NCBI GenBank assembly: GCA_934402375.1
Contig: CAKRUB010000003.1
Location: forward strand, 124,001-188,000
Direction: 5' to 3'
Source: an uncultured Acetatifactor sp.
GTDB lineage: Bacteria > Bacillota > Clostridia > Lachnospirales > Lachnospiraceae
Length of the DNA stretch: 64,000 bases
Shown: positions 8,588 to 16,516 of the stretch, piece by piece
How positions within the stretch are numbered: position 1 is the stretch's first letter
Layout of the letters: the number at the start of each line of letters is the position of its first letter
The notes under the pieces: model-generated
Database searches by the model: none
What the model was told of the DNA's origin: nothing
The model's input: the letters and a program-made list of their open reading frames with translations, nothing else
Translations under genes and position numbers: made by a program

Positions 8588-9757
8588 TTATTTCTCGCAT
8601 TCATACACCACTTTTCCGTCAATGATAGTATAAAGCGTCTCGGTAAAAATTTCCATCGGATTCCCTGTGAAAATCGCAATGTCCGCGTCCTTCCCCGGCT
8701 CCAGACTGCCGACTCTGTCCGCCACGCCGCATATCTCCGCCGCATTGATGGTGATGGCGCGGTAGCCCTCCTCCAGCGGAAGCCCCGCCTTCACCGCAAG
8801 TCCGGCGCAGAGCGGCAGGGAAGCGATCAGGGAAACCGGATGATCCGTCGTGATCGCTGTCTTCACTCCCGCACGGTTCAGAATGCCGACGGTCTTGAAC
8901 GCCATGTTCTGCACCTCAATCTTACTCCGGTTTGCCAGATCCGGACCCACGATCGCCGGAAAGCCCTCCGCTGCAAGCTCCTCTGCGATCAGATGCCCCT
9001 CCGAGCAGTGGTCGAGTGTTATGTGCAGTCCGAATTCCTTCGCAATGCGGATGGCTGTAAAAATATCATCCACCCGGTGCGCATGCGCCTTCAACGGTAT
9101 CTCCCCGCGCAGAACGGGCAGCCAGCACTCCAGCTCAAAATCCGTCTCAAAGGCTTCACCCTGCTCCTGTGCACTCTCCTTCTTCTTTTCATATTCCCTT
9201 GCCTTCGTCAGCTCCCTGCGCAGCATCCCTGCAATCGCCATCCTCGTTGACGGGCTCTTTCCCTGTCCCGAATAATTGACCTTGGGATTCTCGCCAAAGG
9301 CAATCTTCATCGCTGCCGGCGCCTTCACAATCAGATCATCGATTCTGCGTCCCTTCGTCTTTAAAAAGGCGAACTGACCGCCCACGACATTCGCGCTTCC
9401 CGGGCCGATCATTGCCGAGGTAATTCCCGCGCGCACCGCGTCATCAAAGGCTGCATCCATCGTATTGATGGCATCAATCGCCCTCAGCCACGGCGTGACC
9501 GGATCCACCGTCTCATTGCAGTCGTCGCCCTCCATGCCCTTTTTCTCTTCCGTGATGCCCATATGGCAGTGCGCCTCAATAATCCCGGGCATAATCAGTC
9601 CGTTCTCTATCTCGATTACTCTCTCGCAAGCGGCGGGATGAATTTCCATTTCATCCCGCCTGCCGATCTCCGCTATTTTGCCGTCTGCAATGTGAATGCA
9701 GCCGTTCTCAATATCTTTTCCCGCCATGGTCTTAATCGTTCCGCCGACAATATACAT
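8588..9757 (-). CDS. Amidohydrolase (imidazolonepropionase-like)
   Basis: 389-residue metal-dependent hydrolase. The first metal site is EAHCHMG near residue 63. Later sites are KAHAHRVDD, LDHCSEGH and TTDHPVS, followed by the usual GSLEPGKDADIAIFTGNP close of the composite beta-domain. This is the group often annotated as imidazolonepropionase-like or prolidase-like amidohydrolase; the substrate is not known. It sits alone between the M23-like gene and the GH9-like gene on the same strand, with gaps of about 50-65 bases. Confidence 0.85.
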   Translation of the reverse strand: MYIVGGTIKTMAGKDIENGCIHIADGKIAEIGRRDEMEIHPAACERVIEIENGLIMPGIIEAHCHMGITEEKKGMEGDDCNETVDPVTPWLRAIDAINTMDAAFDDAVRAGITSAMIGPGSANVVGGQFAFLKTKGRRIDDLIVKAPAAMKIAFGENPKVNYSGQGKSPSTRMAIAGMLRRELTKAREYEKKKESAQEQGEAFETDFELECWLPVLRGEIPLKAHAHRVDDIFTAIRIAKEFGLHITLDHCSEGHLIAEELAAEGFPAIVGPDLANRSKIEVQNMAFKTVGILNRAGVKTAITTDHPVSLIASLPLCAGLAVKAGLPLEEGYRAITINAAEICGVADRVGSLEPGKDADIAIFTGNPMEIFTETLYTIIDGKVVYECEK

Positions 9758-9807
9758 AGGTCACTCCTCTGCTCTCTGAATACTCTCCCGCCTGTACCTT
9801 TCCGTTC

Positions 9808-10695
9808 CTATTGGAACAGAATTTCAGGATTGACCGGGGTTCCATCCATGGTCAGTTTCAGATAGAGATTTGCACCCTCAATGCTGTAATATTTCGTGGG
9901 CGCTGCAATTGTTCCAACCTGCTCGCCGGGGTTCACATAGCTGTCAATGCTGACGCTGATCTCCTGCAGCTGCCCGTAGGTGATCTGATAGCCGTCTCCC
10001 AAGTCCATCGTCACGGCATTGCCGATCTCCGCACTCTGGAAAATATCAATGACCTTTCCCTCGGCACAGGCTGCAACGCTTGTTCCTTCCTCGGCATCCA
10101 GCATCAGCGCCGGATTATATTTGTACTGATCCAGTGTAGAGAAATAGACGCTGCTGTCCATGCTGAACGGAATCAGCACTTCCCCGGAGACCGGGCGGAG
10201 GAGACCATCGCTCTCCGCAAAATGCAGCTCCTTGCTCACTGTCACCTTCTTTGTGTCTTCCTTCTGCTGTTCTTTTCCGCTGTCATCGGTTTCTGTCAGT
10301 GCCTGCGGCGCTTCTTCGACAGGAAGCTCTTCCTTTTGCTCTGTTCCCGTCTCCGTCTGTCCCTGAATCGTCGTCAGTCCGGGGATCTCGATATTGCCGG
10401 AGCCTGCCTCCATAGGCATATAGTCGAGATCATCCTCTGGCACATCGATGGCATTCTCCAGCGGAACCGTATTTCCGGTATTATTCGGCAGATTGTTCTG
10501 CGCGATTTCCTGTGACTTATTCTCCGTGTTGTTTTCCAGCGCTGTAAAATCCAGCGTATATCCGTTGTCCTTAGACTGCTCGTCCCTCGCCTGCATATAG
10601 ATGCCTGTCATGGTCAGTGCCGTAAGCACAAAAGCCGATGAGGCAAGCATAATGATTCTCTCTTTCTTTGCACTGTTCTTTCTATTTCTTCTCAT
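9808..10695 (-). CDS. LytM/M23-fold protein lacking the zinc ligands
   Basis: 295 residues: an N-terminal transmembrane anchor (about 15-33), a long low-complexity linker rich in E, T and N (about 40-145), and a C-terminal LytM-like domain. In active M23 peptidases the zinc ligands are in HxGxD, HxH and YAHL contexts. Here the corresponding places read MLDAEEGT, YGQL and NLYLKL, without the histidines. It is therefore probably a structural or regulatory domain, as in degenerate M23 proteins such as B. subtilis SpoIIQ. A SpoIIQ role is possible but no sporulation neighbour supports it. Confidence 0.7.
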   Translation of the reverse strand: MRRNRKNSAKKERIIMLASSAFVLTALTMTGIYMQARDEQSKDNGYTLDFTALENNTENKSQEIAQNNLPNNTGNTVPLENAIDVPEDDLDYMPMEAGSGNIEIPGLTTIQGQTETGTEQKEELPVEEAPQALTETDDSGKEQQKEDTKKVTVSKELHFAESDGLLRPVSGEVLIPFSMDSSVYFSTLDQYKYNPALMLDAEEGTSVAACAEGKVIDIFQSAEIGNAVTMDLGDGYQITYGQLQEISVSIDSYVNPGEQVGTIAAPTKYYSIEGANLYLKLTMDGTPVNPEILFQ

Positions 10696-10804
10696 GGCTG
10701 TCTACCTTCCTTTTCCGGTGAAAAATACGTTGTAAGATTTTTTCTTCACAAACATTTTTCCCGAATCGTAGGGATTTATACAGCCACACGGCACCCAAGT
10801 AATG

Positions 10805-12184
10805 TCAAATAACACGCTTTTGCAGCCAACGGTCTCCGCGGAAACGCAGCGTGAACACGATTCCTCTCACTCCCCAGTCCGCAAACATGCCGTACCACAC
10901 CGCCATCGGTCCCATGTTGTACGCTTTTACAAGGAAAATGCACAGCACGACCCGCAGACACCACATGGTGAGTGTAGAGGTAATCATCGAAAATTTTACG
11001 TCTCCTGCTGCGCGCATGCCGTAGCCGGGTATGAAGGAAAACGCCCAGAAGAGCGGTTTTGCGATCGTGATCGCTGTAACCATCTCTATGCAGAGCCTTG
11101 CACTCTCCGGCTCCATTCCGGCAAGCCTTGTCACAGGTCCCGCCAGTCCGAAAACTGCCAGACAGGATACCAGAATGCCGACCAGACCAATTTTTGTACA
11201 TTTTACAATATAATATCTCGCCTCTTCCTTCCTGCCCGCGCCCAGCGCCTGCCCTACCATCGTCATCAGACCGATGCCGACACCGACGCCGAAAATACCG
11301 TTCACCATCTCCAGAATATTCGCCATCGCCTGTGCCGCGATCGCCGTCGTTCCCATCGCCGACACTGTAGACTGGATCGCCAGCTTGCCGAACTGGAACA
11401 TACCGTTCTCTATGCCTGACGGAATGCCGATTGCCAGAATCTTCACAATGAGCGGCATATCCGGGCGGATTCTGAAATAGTCGCGCACAACAATCGGCTG
11501 TCCGTCCCTGCGCAGCGAGAACAGCACCACGATCGCGCAGAAAATTCTTGAAAAAAGTGTTGATAATGCAGCGCCCGTCACGCCCATATCCAGTCCGAAA
11601 ATGAGGATTGCATTTCCGCCGATATTTAAAAGATTAGAAATGACGGAAACGATCATCGGGAAGCGAGAATTGCCGCCGGCACGGAAAAACGCGGCTCCCG
11701 CGTTAAAAAGCGCCAGAAACGGGTATGATAAGATCGTCACGAGAAAATAGCTCATCGCCTTATCCATGACGCCGGGATCAATCTGCCCGAAGATCAGCCG
11801 CAGAAGTGGTTTGCGGAGCAGCAGACCGAGCAGTGTCATCGATAGCGAAATCACCAGCACCGTCAGGAGCACCTGCCTTGCCGCCCTGTTGCTTCCTTCT
11901 CTGTCCTTGTGACCGATATACTGTGAGCAGATGATCGCCGCGCCGGACGCCATCGCCGCAAACATCTGGATGACCAGATTGTTGATCGAATCCACAAGCG
12001 ACACCGCAGAGATTGCCTCACTGCCGACATTGCTCACCATCATCGTGTCCGCCATACCCATAAAAGAATTCAGAAGCTGCTCTACAACAATCGGAACAAG
12101 CAGCAGGAACATTGCACGGTTCGGGTAAAGCAGGTTGCTGAAATCTATTTTGTCTTTATCATATAATTTCCTGAATGATGCCAT
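10805..12184 (-). CDS. MATE family multidrug/metabolite exporter
   Basis: 459 residues from ATG 12184, chosen for AAGGGA about 10 bases upstream. An in-frame upstream extension to 12283 lacks a better ribosome site and overlaps the terminator of the preceding gene. The protein has the two-bundle, about 12-helix MATE layout. It carries the family phrases VVEQLLNSFMGMADTMMV near the N-terminus and AMANILEMVNGIFGVGVGIG at the start of the second half. It exports cationic compounds or metabolites using an ion gradient; substrate unknown. Confidence 0.9.
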   Translation of the reverse strand: MASFRKLYDKDKIDFSNLLYPNRAMFLLLVPIVVEQLLNSFMGMADTMMVSNVGSEAISAVSLVDSINNLVIQMFAAMASGAAIICSQYIGHKDREGSNRAARQVLLTVLVISLSMTLLGLLLRKPLLRLIFGQIDPGVMDKAMSYFLVTILSYPFLALFNAGAAFFRAGGNSRFPMIVSVISNLLNIGGNAILIFGLDMGVTGAALSTLFSRIFCAIVVLFSLRRDGQPIVVRDYFRIRPDMPLIVKILAIGIPSGIENGMFQFGKLAIQSTVSAMGTTAIAAQAMANILEMVNGIFGVGVGIGLMTMVGQALGAGRKEEARYYIVKCTKIGLVGILVSCLAVFGLAGPVTRLAGMEPESARLCIEMVTAITIAKPLFWAFSFIPGYGMRAAGDVKFSMITSTLTMWCLRVVLCIFLVKAYNMGPMAVWYGMFADWGVRGIVFTLRFRGDRWLQKRVI

Positions 12185-12220
12185 AACATTCAATCCCTTC
12201 CAGATAACCGCCTTTTCCCA

Positions 12221-12251
12221 TAAAAAACAGGGAGGTTTTTCGCCTCCCTGT
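12221..12251 (-). terminator. Rho-independent terminator of the EF-hand gene
   Basis: On the minus strand ACAGGGAGG, a 7-base loop and CCTCCCTGT form a perfect 9-bp stem followed by TTTTTTA. It begins 4 bases after the stop of the 12255-13433 gene and ends before the MATE start, so it separates the two transcripts. Confidence 0.85.
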
Positions 12252-12254
12252 AGT

Positions 12255-13433
12255 CTACGCTTCTTTATAGTATTTTGCAACATCTACATGCTGAACCGTC
12301 CCGACATTTCCGTTCTCATAGAGAAACACGCCTGTGTTACGGACTGCGCCGAGCGTCCTGCCGTCCTGCCCTCTCTGGGTGAAGTCGGTGGAAGCATTTT
12401 TCAGGCAGATCGCCCCGACTCCTTTCTCCGCAAGCGTATAGAGCACATCCTTGCCGTTTTCGTCCTTCGACCAAATCTTGAGCTTGCTCCAGATCTCATC
12501 GTTCTCGTCGATCCAGCCGTTGCCGTCCTGATCATATTTTGCAAGATCGGCAAAGCCGTTGCCGCTCGCAGTTCCGAAGAGCTCGTTTCCGTCGTTGATG
12601 ACACCGTCTCCGTTCTTGTCGAGCGCGAGATAACCGCTGCCTGCTCCCAGCTGCGACACCTCGTCAAGCTCTCCGTCGCCGTCTATGTCAAAATAAAAGA
12701 TCTGATCCTCCAGCTGCGCCACATCCGTATCCAGATTGATCACAAGCGGATCGCACATGGTAAAGCTGGCAAGCTGCAAGTCCTCCCTGTAGTATTCCTC
12801 AAACTGTCTGCTCATACCGATATTGACATTAAAGTCGATCTCCCTGCCGTCTGAGGTGCGAACCTTTCCCACCGTGGAGAAAGCAACATCTTCTCTCTCC
12901 GTAAAGTAGGTCTCCTGACAGTAATCCAGTACCTTTACGTTCAGTCTCAGTTCGCGGGGCTGTAAATTCAGGAGTCCGTTTCCATCATAGTACATTTCCT
13001 GCGACTCTCCACCGGCGTTTGTCACCGAATTCTGGCTTTCGGTATTCTGTGCACCTGTCTGTATGCCGTTCTCCTCCAGCCACGAATCCCAGCGGTTCCT
13101 TCTCGCCGGAAAGAGCAGATCAAAGATGTAGCGGATGGTCTGCTGTCTGATGTCCTCAAAGGTCTGGCTGACGGAGCTCCTTATGGACAGGTTCGAGGCA
13201 GATGCCTGAAATCTTGTCTGCCAATCCTGAAGTGTGGTAACTTTCTTTCCTGCCTCTTTTCCCACGGTATCCCCGGCGTTCTGTGCATTGCTCTCTATAC
13301 CTGCGTTCAGGGTATCCTTTCCCTGCGTCAGATCCTGCTGATAATCTCTTATCATAAATCTTCTGACGGTTGTACCGGAAGCTCTGTAGCTTCTGGCGGA
13401 TTCCATTCCTACTGCACTGGAATCAATTCTCAA
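12255..13433 (-). CDS. EF-hand-like calcium-binding protein, unknown role
   Basis: 392 residues, starting at TTG 13433 after AAGGAGAGATAGA. There is no signal peptide. The N-terminal third is helical and polar. The C-terminal half has three acidic loops of EF-hand/dockerin type: DIDGDGELDEV, DKNGDGVINDGNELFG and DQDGNGWIDENDEIW, followed by a LKIW strand. These loops recur in calcium-binding proteins of Clostridia and proteobacteria. A sigma-28-like promoter lies upstream (13591-13617). The function is unknown; a motility or surface link is only suggested by that promoter. Confidence 0.7.
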   Translation of the reverse strand: MRIDSSAVGMESARSYRASGTTVRRFMIRDYQQDLTQGKDTLNAGIESNAQNAGDTVGKEAGKKVTTLQDWQTRFQASASNLSIRSSVSQTFEDIRQQTIRYIFDLLFPARRNRWDSWLEENGIQTGAQNTESQNSVTNAGGESQEMYYDGNGLLNLQPRELRLNVKVLDYCQETYFTEREDVAFSTVGKVRTSDGREIDFNVNIGMSRQFEEYYREDLQLASFTMCDPLVINLDTDVAQLEDQIFYFDIDGDGELDEVSQLGAGSGYLALDKNGDGVINDGNELFGTASGNGFADLAKYDQDGNGWIDENDEIWSKLKIWSKDENGKDVLYTLAEKGVGAICLKNASTDFTQRGQDGRTLGAVRNTGVFLYENGNVGTVQHVDVAKYYKEA

Positions 13434-13590
13434 TCTATCTCTCCTTCAATTCCCTCCACTTCCGCTGCTCGTCAGCTTTTCGGAAAAAAAGATGGCGTCC
13501 GGCGAAAAAATCCCTTTCTTCGCACAAACACCATCCGTGGTCTACTCTGTACTCGGTAGCAGTCGGCCAAACCGCTTCCCTGTACAGAAT

Positions 13591-13617
13591 ATATCGTCAC
13601 ATTTTGTTTTTACTTTA
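13591..13617 (-). promoter_or_regulatory. Sigma-28 (flagellar)-like promoter, candidate
   Basis: Minus strand TAAA (13617-13614), a 15-base spacer, then GACGATAT (13598-13591). The sigma-D/FliA consensus is TAAA-N15-GCCGATAA, so the -10 matches 6 of 8. It lies about 160 bases before the TTG start of the EF-hand gene. Confidence 0.35.
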
Positions 13618-13628
13618 GCTCTGTGTTG

Positions 13629-14168
13629 CTATTTTGTCTCCGTCGGCGGCGCCGGAACAACGGTCGGCTTATGCTGGGAGGCGCGCTTTGCAGCCATCTG
13701 CTTCGCCTGGGCAATCCTTGTCGCCATAATGCCCGCGATCATTTCCTTCGGCACGACAACATTCGCTCCCATCGGATTAATGACAAATCCGAGTGCCGGG
13801 CATTCATTGCCCTGCGCATCCTTGCGGAAAATCATGTTGGCATAATCATCAAACTTCAATGAGAAGAACGGAAGATCCTTGCTTGTGGCAGCCCATTTCT
13901 TATACTCCACCGGATCTGTAAAGCCCATGAAAAACTTTCTTCCGTCGGGCGTGGACAGCATCGGGAACTGTACCTTCCCCCCCGGCGTGATCGTCAGCTT
14001 TCCCTCTGCATCCGCAACCGGCTCCGGGTCGATGACTGCGGGTGCCTGAAAGGATGCCTTCAAAAGCTCTGCCACGAACATATTGCGGTGCTCCGGAGTA
14101 TCTTCCGCTTTCACAAGCTCAATACAGCCTACCAGCATGGGATTTGAGACAGTCTTGTTAAATTCCAT
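13629..14168 (-). CDS. SseB-domain protein
   Basis: 179 residues from ATG 14168, with GGGGGAT upstream. It matches the SseB N-terminal domain pattern, with a LLKASFQAPAVI helix, FPMLSTPDGRKFFMGFTD and a late GFVINPMGANVVVP. SseB domains are widespread in Firmicutes and actinobacteria, with no single established function outside type III secretion. The tail is rich in A, K and P. The gene lies 13 bases after the hydratase gene and is probably co-transcribed with it. Confidence 0.75.
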   Translation of the reverse strand: MEFNKTVSNPMLVGCIELVKAEDTPEHRNMFVAELLKASFQAPAVIDPEPVADAEGKLTITPGGKVQFPMLSTPDGRKFFMGFTDPVEYKKWAATSKDLPFFSLKFDDYANMIFRKDAQGNECPALGFVINPMGANVVVPKEMIAGIMATRIAQAKQMAAKRASQHKPTVVPAPPTETK

Positions 14169-14181
14169 AAATGTTATCCCC

Positions 14182-16470
14182 CTATACTCTGTTATAATTG
14201 ATGAGACAACCCTTGAGAATAATCTGTCTCTCTTCATCGGTCAGCTCGCCGAGGCTCAGGCTGAATTCCTGTAAGCCGCCGTCTCTGACCACATATGCAG
14301 TAATCTCGTCCGTCTTCTCCTCCACAGCCTTCTTAATGTCAGGTATGAAGAGATAATCAAGATTCTTAAACGGAAGCTCGCCCTCCTTGATCAGGAAAGG
14401 AAGCATACCCCAGTTAATCAGATTCGAGCGGTAACGCTTTGTCGCGTACTCGTTTGCAATGTTCGCCCAGCCGCCCAGAACCTTCTGGCAGGATGCCGCC
14501 TGCTCTCTCGCGGAACCGTCGCCCGGCTTCACCGCAAAGATCGTAGAGCCGAAGCCTGTATTCACATGGCTGACCTCCGGAAATTTCTCCTTGATCGGCG
14601 CCATTACCTTCTTAATTTCCGGCATCACATGGCAGGGATGTCCGCCCTTGCTGCGCTCTTCCTCAAGACCTCGCATCACCTTCGCGCGTCCGACATACTC
14701 AGGATCCTTACGGCTGAGCGTAAACTCAGCGAGTCCGAGCGGGTTGGAGCGATAGGAGGATGTCTCACCGGAGGGGATCAGCTCGTCCGTTGTCGTCACG
14801 GGATCATGGATCTCGCTGACAACCTGCAGTACGAGATTTTCCGGAAGCGCACCCATTGCAGGCCAGTCTTTGATGTTGGGGCCAAACTGAATCTCCACAT
14901 CGGGATCGGCAACGCCGTGAGAATCAAACACGCGGTTCGCGTAAATATTGCTGTCAAAATGATACTTGTATTTTCCAAGCTCTCCGTCGAAGTCCGTCGC
15001 CGGTGTCAGTACGCCCTTGTTCGCCGCGGTGGCTGCGATAGATCTCGCATCCATCAGCGCAACCGACGAAATCTGACCGTTCTGGAGCTTGCTTCCCTCT
15101 CTGTTCGGGAAGTTTCTTGTGGAGTGGCGGATGCTGAAGGCATTGTTTGCCGGGGTGTCTCCCGCACCGAAGCAGGGACCGCAAAATGCCGTCTTCATAA
15201 CCGCGCCCGTCTCTAAAATCGTAGCTGCACAGCCGTTTCTGATCAGTTCCATATAAACCGGCATGGACGCTGGGTATACGCTCAGCGTAAAGCCGTCAGC
15301 GCCGATATAGCTTCCCTTGAGTATGTCAGCCGCCGCACAGATATTCTCGAAGCCGCCGCCCGCACAGCCTGCGATGATTCCCTGATCCACCATGAACTTT
15401 CCGTTCTTTACCTTGTCCTTCAGGTGATATTCCACAGCGCCGTCAAGGCTTACCTGCGCGCGCTTCTCCGTCTCATCCAGAATATCCATGAGGTTCGCAT
15501 TCAGTTCCTCAATCGTATAGGTATTGCTGGGATGGAAGGGCATAGCAATCATCGGGCGGATTTTGGACAGATCGACCTTGATCATTCCGTCATAATAAGC
15601 GATCCTTCCGGGATTTAATTCCCTGTAATCCTCAGCCCGTCCATGAATTTCATAGAATTCCCTGATCTCCTCATCCGTCTTCCAGATAGAGGACAGGCAG
15701 GTTGTCTCCGTCGTCATAACATCGATGCCGATACGGAAATCTGCACTCAGGGATGCAACGCCGGGACCGACGAACTCCATCACCTTATTCTTTACATAAC
15801 CATTCTTAAAGACTGCGCCGATAATCGCCAGCGCAACGTCCTGAGGTCCAACGCCCTTGACCGGTGAGCCTGTCAGATAAACGCCGACAACTCCCGGCAT
15901 ATTAATGTCATAGGTCTGGTTCAGCAGCTGCTTTACAAGCTCAGGGCCTCCCTCGCCGACCGCCATGGTTCCCAGCGCGCCGTATCTTGTATGGGAGTCC
16001 GAACCCAGAATCATGCCGCCGCCTGTCGCAAGCATTTCTCTCGCAAACTGATGGATGACAGCCTGATGAGGCGGAACATAGACTCCGCCATACTTCTTTG
16101 CGCAGGTCAGTCCAAACATATGGTCATCTTCGTTGATTGTGCCGCCGACCGCACACAGGGAGTTGTGGCAGTTCGTAAGGACATAAGGCATCGGGAACTT
16201 CTGCAGTCCGGATGCTCGCGCCGTCTGGATGATCCCTACGAACGTAATGTCATGGCTGGTAAGCTTGTCAAAGCGAACCTTGAGTTTTTCCATGTTTCCG
16301 GAGGTATTATGGCTCTCAAGAATGCCATATGCAATCGTTTTCTTTGCCGCATCCTCTTTCGTAATGGTTACTCCTGCCTTACTCCGTATGGCGGCAGCCG
16401 CCTCCGGCCCGTCGGGAATGATCTCCTCGCCGCCGACCAGAAACGCTCCGCCCTGTAATAATTCTATCAT
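14182..16470 (-). CDS. Aconitase-family hydratase (YbhJ-like)
   Basis: 762 residues from ATG 16470 (GGAGGAAAGATTG before it). The aconitase fold is clear. GSDSHTRYG holds the substrate loop, and [11 protein letters not shown] and [12 protein letters not shown] hold the three cysteines expected to bind a 4Fe-4S cluster. A C-terminal swivel segment [13 protein letters not shown] is present. The unusual AGCAGG in place of GSCTN suggests the YbhJ-like hydratase branch rather than citrate-cycle aconitase. The substrate is unknown. It follows glgP by 46 bases on the same strand. Confidence 0.8.
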   Translation of the reverse strand: MIELLQGGAFLVGGEEIIPDGPEAAAAIRSKAGVTITKEDAAKKTIAYGILESHNTSGNMEKLKVRFDKLTSHDITFVGIIQTARASGLQKFPMPYVLTNCHNSLCAVGGTINEDDHMFGLTCAKKYGGVYVPPHQAVIHQFAREMLATGGGMILGSDSHTRYGALGTMAVGEGGPELVKQLLNQTYDINMPGVVGVYLTGSPVKGVGPQDVALAIIGAVFKNGYVKNKVMEFVGPGVASLSADFRIGIDVMTTETTCLSSIWKTDEEIREFYEIHGRAEDYRELNPGRIAYYDGMIKVDLSKIRPMIAMPFHPSNTYTIEELNANLMDILDETEKRAQVSLDGAVEYHLKDKVKNGKFMVDQGIIAGCAGGGFENICAAADILKGSYIGADGFTLSVYPASMPVYMELIRNGCAATILETGAVMKTAFCGPCFGAGDTPANNAFSIRHSTRNFPNREGSKLQNGQISSVALMDARSIAATAANKGVLTPATDFDGELGKYKYHFDSNIYANRVFDSHGVADPDVEIQFGPNIKDWPAMGALPENLVLQVVSEIHDPVTTTDELIPSGETSSYRSNPLGLAEFTLSRKDPEYVGRAKVMRGLEEERSKGGHPCHVMPEIKKVMAPIKEKFPEVSHVNTGFGSTIFAVKPGDGSAREQAASCQKVLGGWANIANEYATKRYRSNLINWGMLPFLIKEGELPFKNLDYLFIPDIKKAVEEKTDEITAYVVRDGGLQEFSLSLGELTDEERQIILKGCLINYNRV

Positions 16471-16516
16471 CAATCTTTCCTCCACTTGTTGCTTCTGTTA
16501 TACCAAATAATTACCT

